This document shows positions 20,910 to 30,905 of a stretch of DNA of 64,000 bases, one piece after another. Within the stretch, counting starts at the first letter, position 1. The number at the start of each line of letters is the position of its first letter. A model generated the notes under the pieces. That model made no database searches. It was not told the origin of the DNA and was given only the letters and a program-made list of their open reading frames with translations. The translations under genes were made by a program, and so were the position numbers. Origin of the DNA: Pochonia chlamydosporia 170 (Eukaryota > Ascomycota > Sordariomycetes > Hypocreales > Clavicipitaceae); NCBI RefSeq assembly GCF_001653235.2, contig NW_019154050.1, positions 335,207-399,206 of the forward strand. Reading direction: 5' to 3'.

Positions 20910-21528
20910 CTCGTGCCACGCCCCACTTTATTTGGAACTCGTAGAACTCGCACCACCTAAAGGTGGTGCTGGACACCCATATAACCAGATCACCCAAATA
21001 ACCACTTTTTTGCACTATCATTGAAAACCATGTAATTTCTCCGCCATCTTAGATCTTATGGTCTACAAAAATGGAAGGAAGGATTCAGGAAACTCTGCAG
21101 TACATTGGGGAATTTCCCCATGCCAAAATTGCTACAGTTGCGCGAGAGTTTGGCGTTCCACGTGGGCGACTGCGTTACGGCCTCGAGGGTCGTACCGCAC
21201 TCTCCGATCGCCCACCAACTCACGCAAAGCTTACTGTCCCTGAAGAGAAGGCATTATGTCGCTATATTGATCGTCTTGATCGTATCAATCTTGCAGTGCG
21301 TACTGAGTTTGTTACTGATGCGGCAAATACAATCTTGAAAGAGCGGTCTGGAGCGGGGGAATCTCTGACAGTTGGGAAGAAGTGGACTGCACGCTTTCTG
21401 AAACGTCACAAGTATAGTAAAAGGCTTCAAAAGAAGATGCATTCGGATCGCCAGGCTTCTGAAGACCTAGAAAGGGTCAATGCCTATTTCCAACGACTCT
21501 CTACTATCCTGATTGAAGAGGGGATTCC
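20910..21528 (+). mobile_element. Pogo-like transposon A3, 5' half with transposase N-terminus
   Basis: Starts after TA (20908-20909) with CTCGTGCCACGCCCCACTTT, the family A terminal repeat, including the CCACCTAAAGGTGG palindrome. The transposase begins at ATG 21071 (MEGRIQETLQYIGEF) and runs through both HTH modules to about IEEGIP, where hAT 3 starts at 21529. The DDE core and 3' TIR are missing and are not found beyond the hAT, so the element was truncated rather than just interrupted. Confidence 0.88.
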
Positions 21529-24500
21529 CAAGGCTCGAACCCACTACACTGGATAGCCACGTGGACCACATATAAATGGCCCATCTCTATTAAATCCATC
21601 TCCTCAGCGCTCAGATTACATAATATCCATTACATTCGTGCTTGAAATGGATGTAATTGATGTATTTAGGTGTATTTAGGGTAGGTACGAGGATACTCTC
21701 CGACCCGGTATTTTCAGCAGTCGGCATGGTATATTTTTGCACGGAAATTGATCTTAAATCGAGACACTTAAAGACCCTGGCCAACAACGCCGATCACTCC
21801 ACAATTCATCTTACATTCTCGGCATGGGGCAAGAGATTCCTCGAATCTCCTGCTGTTTATTTTACAATTTTCTTTCTACGATGTAGTTATGCCATTCGAT
21901 ATGCCAGTCCAGTCAGAGCAGCAGAAGCTGCTCGAAGACCGTCTGTTTCGCCATTTCAAAGGCTGGACTTGGTCAGAACGCGCACGTGATACTAGCTCCT
22001 GGGTTTGGGACTTTGGCTACGATATTCAACGGCATGGCACACGGAAATGGATCTGCAAGCGCTGCATCCAACTAAATCGGCCTAGTATCGCAAGTTTTGC
22101 GTCGTCAGGCCTTCAGAACGCCGCAAATCATCTGTGGCGTGAGCACAAAATACCAGCGCCAGCACGGGAGAAGAGGAGCACAGCACAGCTGAAGTCAGAT
22201 GGCGCACTAGAACCGAAGCAGCCGACTATTGCCTCTGCTTTGAAACTGAACGTTGATAAGCCTAGGGAACAGACTATCGCGAATTGTTTCATCTCACGGT
22301 TTGATAAACAGCACTTCCAGAGGATGCTAGTGGAATTAATCGTGAGTAGCAACCAATCCTTCTCCTTCGTCGAGAACCCCGTCCTCCGAGAAATCTTCGA
22401 CTATTTGAATCCGTCAGTTTCGATTCAGTGTGCCAACCTGAGCGGCAGTGCCATTCGATACAAGATTATTCAAGAATATAACCGCCACAAGCAGAGGGTT
22501 GTAGAAGTGCTGAGGAACTCCTCCGGACTACTCCATATATCATTTGATGGCTGGACGTCTCGAAATAAGCTCGCCCTGCACGGGATTGCCTGCTTTTTTA
22601 GAGATGAGCAGGATCGGCCATGCAAAATCATAATTGGGGTTCCAGAGGCTCATCGCCACTTCGGCTCAACCATTGGCGGAGAGGTTCTCGATGTCCTAAA
22701 TGCTCTTGGTGTGCGTCGAGAGAAGATTGGCTATTTCACCCTGGACAACGCCGAAAACAATGATACGGCAATGGATGTTATCGGTGCTGAGCTAGGATTC
22801 AATGGCCGGCTACGCCGAGGACGTTGTATGGGCCACACAATTAACCTGTCAGCCAAGGCGCTCTTGTTTGGCAAAAACTCCGACGCGTTCGAGCAGCAAT
22901 TATCAGGTGCAGAAGCTTTATCTGATGATGAATACGCTCGATGGCGTAAAAAAGGGCCTGTTGGCAAGTTACATAATATAGTTGTCGATGTGCGCCTTAC
23001 CCATCGGCTACTCTACTTATTCAAAGAGGTCCAGAGAGTAGGCGGCTTCGCATCAAATCCTGTTCACATTGTACTAAGTTGACACATCAAACAGGAAGAA
23101 ATTGATCGCGCCACTACCCTCAAACTTCGATCGAAGAAATCGCTCAAGTTAATCGTCGACAACGACACGCGCTGGCTGTCGCAACTCTACATGATCCGTA
23201 GGGCCCTGCGGTTAAAAACATCGATCGAACTACTATTGATCGGGTACAAGGCCCAGTGGGAAGATGAAAATCGGTCTAAAAAGACTGGTGAAGTAACGCA
23301 AGCCAAGTTGGCAAAAAAGCCACGCATCCTCCGTGACGAGAATCAGCTCACGGACAAAGACTGGGAGGTCCTCTACCATTTGGAGGCTATACTGACGGTC
23401 TTCGAAACTGTTGTGAAGACGCTGGAGGGCGACGGGCACATCCGTAAGCGCAAGCAGGGTTGGACCGGTTCCTACGGCAATGTATGGGACGTGGTGCTTG
23501 GGTACGAGCTGCTTCTTAACACTCTGGAAGAGTATAAAGAGCTTGCTGCTGGTTTTCCCGATGCAGAGTACTTGCGCATTGGAATCAACCTTGCTTGGGA
23601 TAAGATGGATGAGTATTACCAACGGCTGGATGAGACGCCGATATACTATACAGCCATGGCACTCCATCCGGCTTATCGCTGGGACTGGTTTGATGAGACG
23701 TGGTCACATAAACCTGGTTGGGTGAAAAAAGCAAAAGAGATGGTTGCTGATGTCTGGTTGTCCGACTACGCCCACCTTGAAGTTAGGACTACCAGCAGCA
23801 GGAGTGACGACGAGCCACCAGCAAAGCGGTCTCGGTTTTTCAACCCGTTCGAGAAGAACAGTCGTCTGCCAAGCTCAACACCAGCCCACGCAAGCACTAT
23901 AATGGGTGACGAGTACCAGGCGTGGCAGATGGATCGTGAGGCAGGTGACAGCAATGTTCGTGATCCAATCGGTTACTGGATTACGAAGAAAGGCAGATAT
24001 CCGAGGTTATCCAGGATGGCCCTGGACTTCCTGACGATTCAGCCAATGTCAGCGGAATGTGAGAGGCTATTTTCAGCAGCTGGCAAAATGGTCTCGGCAT
24101 TGCGTACAGACCTGGATGCTGAGATTATCGGAATCTGTCAGGTTTTACGTTCTTGGTATCGTGCAGGCCTCATCAAGAACCTGGATCCATTGCTTCACTC
24201 GCATGTTGAGACTCAACTGGATGGAGTTTACGCGACTCTGAGCGACAATGAACTGGCACTTGCCCAGTCCAAGTGGCTATTGGACGGCGAGGACAGCGCC
24301 AGCGAGGAAGGTGATTGGGCACCGCAGCAGGCGGGGGACGAGTTAGTAACAAAATGTGAAAGTGAGGCCGAATAGGCGTGATCCGGTGAACAGTCTCCAA
24401 AATGCATTTGTACATACATGTGTACATCCACTCCACTCAACTTGGAAATGATGCACATCCACCGAGTAGAGGTCTGATATGTAGCACATCCACTCGACTT

Positions 24501-24538
24501 GGCCCAAATGTGGATGGGTGTAGTGGTTTCGAGCCTTG
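21529..24538 (+). mobile_element. hAT transposon 3 (structurally complete)
   Basis: A 3010-bp element with inverted ends CAAGGCTCGAACCCACTACAC (left) and, reversed at the right, CAAGGCTCGAAACCACTACAC. Sub-terminal copies of CATCCACTC/TGGATG occur at both ends (21590-21655 and 24424-24520). It has one intact two-exon transposase. No 8-bp target duplication could be matched. Confidence 0.85.
21889..24375 (+). CDS. hAT transposase 3 (Restless-like), apparently intact
   Basis: Exons 21889-23037 and 23095-24375 with a 57-bp phase-0 intron (GTAGGC...AAACAG) give 809 aa. The BED-type finger is about residues 30-90 (WICKRCI...HLWREHK). The catalytic core has LHISFDGWTSRNKLALHG (first Asp), GYFTLDNAENNDT (second Asp) and RCMGHTINLSAKA, then LIVDNDTRWLSQ right after the intron. 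YYTAMALHPAYRW comes before the dimerisation domain, whose core is QPMSAECERLFSAAGK with the acidic third catalytic residue. The acidic C-terminus is typical. No stop or shift was seen. Length and single intron resemble Restless-class fungal hATs. It could be functional, but activity is inference. Confidence 0.93.
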
Positions 24539-25111
24539 GTTGGAACGTTTTAGGTTGGCTTATGTGTTGAAGGTTGAGGAGCTAGATGAGAGGCTGCAAG
24601 GAGACAGGAGTGTGGTTCAATTCTGTAGTGATCATTGAGGGATTGAGCACAGTGACAAAGTACTGGGACATAAATTTCAGCAGCATTGGAGGATTTGGTT
24701 TCTAGACAATTGGCCAACGCAAGGTTATCTCAACACAATCTACTGATATAACCTTACAGGACAACATGATGACTACTCTACTTACCGACAAATGACCGCA
24801 TTTCCATATTGTGTCCTCCTATCCCTTCGCGGCCTGCTCAATTCTTGACAATCACCCGGTGATTTGCTGCTTCTAAACGCTTTTATTTAATTCTTTCTCC
24901 TGATAAACTGCTTCAAGCAGGCTCGGACTGCTTTGCATGTCCCTTACTTTGAGTTGTGCCAACGCAGCCTGTTTTCGGTCAGAAGCCACCTCAAGGCTCG
25001 CAAGTCATCAATGCTCAGCTTCTTGGTTGTGGTTACCCAATTTAAATCATCTTACCCTCGCTGCGTATCCGGCTGGCCGACAATCAAAGCGCCAAGGAAG
25101 TAACGGCCTCC
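24539..25111. other. No gene seen
   Basis: A short open frame ending near 24638 (WLERFRLAYVLKVEELDERL) begins inside the hAT end and is not recognised. The rest shows no coding structure. Confidence 0.35.
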
Positions 25112-25367
25112 CGTCGGATAAGTATGCCTCTGTTGATAGAACAGGGAAACTTGGTGTAACTGTTAGCTGTCATAACGTCGGCTATTAGGGATGAAGATAG
25201 CCGGAAAAAGCAATTATATGCTTCGGACGAAAGGAAGTTTTGTTATTTAAAAAACGGCTGCAGAGAATGGTGTCTAAGCAGAACAACAACAGTGATTTTA
25301 CGACAGTGTCTACCTGTGTGCGATAACATAAAGTGACGTAGCTAATTATGAGTCTCATAACGTGACA
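25112..25367. repeat. Solo LTR, family 2, copy C (degenerate)
   Basis: Aligns with copies A and B from (C)GTCGGATAAGTATGCCTCTG to CTCATAACGTGACA. It has an expanded, diverged middle (256 bp). The first base is C instead of T. The flanking pentamers (CCTCC and AGTTC) do not match, so this older copy may derive from recombination between elements. Confidence 0.75.
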
Positions 25368-25905
25368 AGTTCACCTGAATAGGTGGAAAGGCCACAACGA
25401 ACGAAACCATGCACGAACCACGCAACCACAGCCGCTGAAACGAAGGGGCGAGGCTCCGAGCCCGGAGTGTATGGGCATATCGATTATAGTCAGAGGTGTG
25501 TGGTGCTCATGACGAGAGGAAAGGGTAACGGCTTACCAAGTATGCCGTCGGAAGATGGTAGCATGTTAAGTGTCACAACACGTGGTGTCCGGATGCTAGG
25601 CTTGATTAGTCCCGTAGCACAGACTTAAAGTAAGCCACGAAGGATTCGGAGTTACGCAAAGCGTCTCAGCCGTTTGGGCTTCACCTGCAATCAGTTAGGG
25701 AACTCCATTGTCGGCACCACGAATCGAAGCGAGCCTATGGGCGAAATCGAGATACGCCGCGTTCCCAGGGTCTCGAGTACCAACACGCATTTTTTAAATT
25801 TGGTTTGTCTCGTATGTACCCTGTTGTTCAGCTAGCGGATAACTCGGGATCGGCATGCCCCACTAGCGGTAGGTCTCCGCCTCCGCAAACCTAGACTTAT
25901 CCTGT
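25368..25905. other. Upstream region of the CCCH gene; no other gene seen
   Basis: A plus-strand open frame at 25383-25628 has no recognisable domain. This stretch probably includes the 5' region of the split CCCH-finger gene, possibly with an additional upstream exon that I cannot define. Confidence 0.35.
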
Positions 25906-26174
25906 ATGCGCTGCTGGAGCGCTAATACCAAGAAGGATGTCCTCTCATATTGCGATAAGCTTGAAAGAGCCATGTTATTCCAGAACCAACGGCTCATGGA
26001 CGAATTACGGGCATGTCAAAGCTACAACCGGAACTTGCATGCTCAGCTACAGAACAGCGAAGCTCAAACGGAGTGGCTCATCAAGGAGAATGAAGCAATA
26101 CGGGTATGAACGCATGAGCTCCAAGTCAGGTCTGGGAAGACACTAAGACAACAGAAACAGAGTCAGAATGCCTA

Positions 26175-28036
26175 ACGTGAATGCATAGCGAGTCGGTCAA
26201 CATAGCGAGTCGGTCACGCGACCATGAAAACAGCACCATCCTTCTTCAATTGCATATTTCTCCGCCATAAATCATGGAATCATTAAGTAAAGAGAATCGC
26301 ATAAACTTAGCCCTTAAAGCGATACAACAAGACCCAAAGCTAAGCATTCGAGGCGCGGCAAAGGTGTATGGTGTCAGCTACAGTTCACTGTATGATCGAC
26401 GCAACGGTAAAACTGCAAGACGTAATACCACGCCTAATTCTCGAAAGCTTACAGATCTAGAGGAATTGACTATTATTGAATACATTCTCGACCTGGACGC
26501 GCGATCCTTTCCTCCCCGGCTTAGTGGTGTGGAAGATATGGCAAATCGACTGCTCGCCGATCGTGACGCGCCGACCGTGGGACCACGATGGGCTTCAAAC
26601 TTCGTCAAACGCCAACCACAGCTTTCTACGCGTTTTACGCGTAAGTACGACTATCAGAGGGCCTTATGCGAAGATCCAAAGATAATTGGCCCTTGGTTTG
26701 AGCTTGTACGCAACACAGTCGCGAAATACGGCATACATGATGACGATTTTCACAACTTTGACGAGACTGGCTTTATGATGGGCGTAATCTCAACCACAAT
26801 GGTTGTTACAAGCTCAGAAAGACGTGGTAATCCAACTTTAGCTCAGCCAGGTGACAGAGAATGGGTTTCAGTACTCCAGTCTATTAATTCTCGCGGTCAG
26901 GCGATCCCGCCATTCATTATAGTTGCGGGGCAGTATCACCTTGCAAACTGGTATGAAGATTCCACCCTACCAAGCGATTGGGTTATCTCTACAACTCAAA
27001 ACGGCTGGACCACAAACGAGAAAGCCGTAGAATGGATCAGGCATTTTGAAAAGCATACTAAGCCTCAAACTCGTGGCGCATATCGTCTTCTTATCCTAGA
27101 TGGGCACGAAAGTCACCACTCCACGGAATTTGAGATTTTCTGCAAAGAACAGAAGATTATCACGCTTTGCATGCCATCTCATTCATCTCACATTCTTCAG
27201 CCTCTAGATGTTGGGTGTTTTGGGCCGCTAAAAAAGGCTTATGGTAAAGAAATTGAAGGACTTATGAGGGCGCACATAACACACATTACCAAGGCCGACT
27301 TCTTACCCGCGTTTTCCATCGCGTTTAAAGCCGCAATGACCAAAGAAAATATTCAGGGAGCTTTTAGAGGTGCAGGACTTATTCCATTTGATCCAAAAAG
27401 TGTCCTATTGCGCCTGGATGCCCGGCCACAGACTCCAACGCAGGTTAAAGAGGCAGTTGAGCTACCAAACCTGTGGGTTCCAAAGACGCCAAATAACCCA
27501 ATTGAGGCGACTTCACAGACTAACTATATTAAAAGACGAATAAGCCGCCACCAGGGAAGCTCTCCGACACAAATTTTAGCTGCTATGGATCAGTTTGCGA
27601 AGGGTACACACGGAATAATGCACAAGATAGTTCTCTTGAAGGCTGAGGTTAACCAACTTCGAGAGGCAAATAAACTACTAAGCAAGCGGCGTAGGGCTAG
27701 AAAAACACGATTACGTCAAGGAGGCAGTATGACTATTGCCGAAGGATAAGCTCTTCAGGATCAGAATGATGTGGAAGAGCAGATACAGTAAGAAGATCGC
27801 AGATCTAGAGGTCGGAAGCCAAGGGTTGAGACGAAGGGTCGGCGATGTGGTGTGTGCGGCAACACTGGTCATAATGCGCGAACGTGCGAGTTTGATGTAG
27901 AAACATCTAATGAAGAGGATAGCAGTGAAGATTAATTGATTTCTTATGTTGTGGTAGTTATTTTGTAGAATCTTTGTGACAAGGTGCGGTCGCATGACCG
28001 ACTCGCTATGTTGACCGACTCGCTATGCATTCACGT
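26175..28036 (+). mobile_element. Pogo-like DNA transposon C (full length)
   Basis: An 1862-bp element between TA (26173-26174) and TA (28037-28038). TIRs of about 49 bp start ACGTGAATGCATAGCGAGTC and contain a tandem repeat of CATAGCGAGTCGGTC separated by AA. Inserted inside the first codons of the NYN-like exon of a CCCH-finger gene. Related to the MITE at 18727-19088 and the relic at 56549-57165. Confidence 0.95.
26274..27935 (+). pseudogene. Pogo-type DDE transposase (family C) with two late stops and a C-terminal zinc knuckle
   Basis: ATG 26274 opens a frame of 491 codons: HTH_psq-like (LSIRGAAKVYGVSYSSLYDR, about residues 22-45) and CENP-B HTH (about 60-125, ending WASNFVKRQPQL). The DDE core follows with FDETGFMMG, ILDGHESHHS and ILQPLDVGCF, then a coiled region. 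TAA codons at 27747-27749 and 27789-27791 interrupt it, but the same frame continues to 27935. That extension includes a CCHC knuckle, CGVCGNTGHNARTC, and an acidic tail. Both stops are one C-to-T step from CAA. Without them the protein would be 553 aa. The first 491 residues contain every catalytic feature, so a shortened enzyme could still be made; the knuckle would be lost. Confidence 0.92.
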
Positions 28037-29322
28037 TATATCTTTGTCACGATTGACGGAAATGGCTTGCTGGTAAGAGTATTCCAGATACGCTTGAGTC
28101 CAGTTATAAATATAGAAGTGCTAAAGAAGTTAGTTCCGCGATGAATGGATCAAGAAAGGCGCTGAAGGCGGCAGGATGGCTGCAAAAGTTCTCCAAGGGG
28201 CTATTATCGCGCAGTGCGGCGAACATTCTGACGTCGAAGTAATTGCAAAAGTGGTAACAAACATTGACGGTCTGGCCAAGACTTTGGGCCGTGACGTGTC
28301 CCATTTGAGGGACTTCGCTTTGGGATTTACCCAAGGCGGGTCTAGTTTTGACTTTGTTGATGTTGACTATCGCGAGGGTTGTTTGTCATCTCAGATCACG
28401 GGTACGTGGCATTTCCGGAGTAGTGGGCAACGTAACAATTTGTTTGACAAAGATCACATAAAACATCAGGTTTCATCTTGAAAATTATAATTGCAGACAC
28501 ATTCTCATGGGCATCTCGCATGACCCTTCATACGCTACTTTCCTCAACGAGGTCTCCCAAGATGAATTCTGCCGCAGTCGTATGACCATGGTCGAGGGCA
28601 CCTCCACCGTTCCCGAGCTAATCGCCACCAACATTCCCAGCCTCGACCTTGGAAAACAACTCTTCTGTGGGGACACATACCTATCTGAGAAAAATCCATA
28701 TGATTCACGTCGTAGATCATGGGCCACAGGCCTTCAACCTGCCATCCCTGAGACCAGCATTGCACCAGTCAACAAGCCCAGTTGTTCATCATCATATGCG
28801 GACGCAGCCAAAAGTGGCAGTCCTCCGCGTGAAATTTCATTTCTAGCAACTCCAAAGCCCATCGCTTCTCGGGTTTCTAAGCGACACAACCTTGATAGTC
28901 CTTCTGAGCAGGTCGAGTGGAACCCTGGACCTCGTGAGTTGGATGCGCCCATTCAGGCTCGTGTACTCGCAATGGACAGCAGGAAAGACCCAAAAAAACT
29001 CTGCAATGTTCACTTCTTGCGAGGACCCTGCACAAAGGGCAACCGATGCCCTTTTGTGCATGATTATTCGCCCAGCAGTGAGGAAATTAATGCAATTGCC
29101 TTATTGGCTCGCCAGTGGCTATGCAAAGATGGACAGGACTGTAAATTTGATGAATGCATTTATGGGCATCATGTAAGTTCCTCCCTCATACATTCTTGCT
29201 GAATATACTTCGGTTCGTACTAACTTTGGCTCTCATAGTGCCCTAGCATCCGTGATAATATGTGTATGTACCCCTACTGCAAATTCCCTGCAGAAAGTCA
29301 TCCCCCTGGGACCAAAGTTTAA

Positions 29323-30284
29323 AACCCTACTTTTAAAGAGAATTAACGGTGCAAAATTCATCTTTACACAAACTTCAACAAAAAAAAAAAAAAAGAAGTA
29401 CCCGTGAAGATTATCCATTTGCTAGCGTGTCATTATCGTAGATCTTGTACTGTGCAATGTTGTCGCGGTTCCAACAGTCTGCGGATTTCCATGCAGGCGT
29501 CATCCGCCCTCCTTGGATACATACCCTTCTCATCAGATATTGCGATGGACTGAATTTTCTTAGATCGATTCCAATTTATCCCTTCGGACTCTTCCCAACC
29601 TTTCCATTGTCCCAAATAAATCTCTCACGTAGATGGCTATGGGATGTTTTTTCCACCTCTGCATGGAAAAACATGGAAGAACATTCTTGACAAGAAAATG
29701 TTGCAACGTTGAGCCCAATTACCTGGGTCTGGCGAGGGAGTTGACTTTTCTGAATATTCGTGCTAAGGGTGGCAAGCGGCAACCCCTTTTGCATTTCGTG
29801 GCCGGCTACTGGCTAAGGACGGTTGGGTGGACGAGGAGTTGTTGAGGCCCAACATCAAAGACAGAATCATGCCAATGGAGTTGGATATTTCTACCGCCTG
29901 ATCGTGGATCTTAAATATATTACAAATAAAGCCAGTTAAAGCATTAATCTCTTGATAAGTTCAGACGGGTTGTGTGCCTTTCAATGAAGATAAGTGACGA
30001 TAAGTTGTCAAGATAGATGCCGAGAGAGAAAGACAACAACGGCAGTGGATTACATGGAATCCACCCGGCAATAAAGCCACACTATATCGAACATGCCACC
30101 CACCGTAGGATACTTGGTCTTATCTGTCCCCATAGACACATGTCACGCCTACAAAGATCAGCTGGATGACTTCACCCAATGCATTAATAATCTGCTTAAG
30201 TCGCCACGCTCTGCATGGTTACGTAAGGCCAAGTATAAATGAACATAGGCCCCTTCGACCCAGCTCCGACAAAGGTATTGAAAA
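29323..30284. other. No gene seen
   Basis: Intergenic between the CCCH gene and the NLR, which point towards each other. Contains a poly-A run near 29379-29394. Short open frames on both strands show no recognisable domain. Confidence 0.4.
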
Positions 30285-30397
30285 TTAGATGATGTGCTTC
30301 TGTGATTGCCAGTGGTGTTCATTTGAAGCCAGGGTGGCATGGCCCAGGTCGGGATTTAGCCATCCATGTTGGGAGAAGCGTGGATTCTTGCATGAGG

Positions 30398-30905
30398 CTA
30401 TCGAGATTTGGATTGCAGCAGCTTGGCGACACCTCATGCCCGTTCGCGGCGGCCCATGAGAGCGGCGTACGATCGTAGACACCGTCCTTCGCCTTGATGT
30501 TGGCGCCCCTGTCAAGCAGCAGCTTGGCGACGGCCTCGTGCCCCTTCTCGGCGGCCCACAAGAGCGGCGTCCGATTGTAGACACCATCCTTCGCCTCGAT
30601 GTCGGCGCCCCTGTCAAGCAGCAGCTTGACGACGGCCTCGCACTCATTCTTGGCGGCCCACGAGAGAGGTGTCAGACCATACCACACATAGTCTCTCGCC
30701 TCGATGTCGGCCGCCTTGTCAAAGCAGCAGCTTGGCGACGGCCTCATGCCCGTTCGCGGCGGCCCACGAGAGCGGCGTCCGATCGTAGAGACCGTCCATC
30801 GCCTCAAAGTCGGCGTCCCCGTCGAGCAGAAGCATGACGACGGCTTCGTGTCCCCTGTATGAAGCGGCATTAAGCGCTGTGCCATACCTTCCACCTTGTG
30901 CCTTG
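30398..30905 (-). repeat. Tandem 99-bp ankyrin-coding repeats
   Basis: Units of 99 bp (33 codons) encoding [20 protein letters not shown] and [14 protein letters not shown] recur with high nucleotide identity at about 30421, 30520, 30619, 30724 and 30823, the last being more diverged. Near-identity over tandem units indicates recent duplication or gene conversion, as in other rapidly varying fungal NLR repeat arrays. Confidence 0.85.

Larger units (their letters stand above)
25906..29322 (+). pseudogene. CCCH zinc-finger / NYN-like RNA-binding protein gene split by a pogo element
   Basis: Pieces of one conserved fungal protein lie either side of pogo C. The N-terminal coiled coil is at 25906-26103 (LERAMLFQNQRLMDELRACQ). 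A 51-bp intron (26104-26154) follows, then AAACAGAGTCAGAATGCC, interrupted at TA. After the element, at 28039, TATCTTTGTC continues the same codon: NAYIFVTIDGNGLL. An intron (GTAAGA...GTTAG) leads into FRDEWIKKGAEGGRMAAKVL. This acidic-site block resembles the NYN-like domain of such proteins. A low-complexity linker (SSYADAAKSG) precedes two CCCH fingers: KLCNVHFLRGPCTKGNRCPFVH and WLCKDGQDCKFDECIYGHH. After a 66-bp intron (29173-29238) the end is CPSIRDNMCMYPYC...HPPGTKV. Around 28400-28500 I cannot find a splice pattern that keeps frame, so secondary decay is likely. Confidence 0.85.

Noticed and set aside
25383..25628. Plus-strand 81-codon ORF before the CCCH gene
   Set aside because: No domain and no splice link to the coiled-coil exon at 25906.
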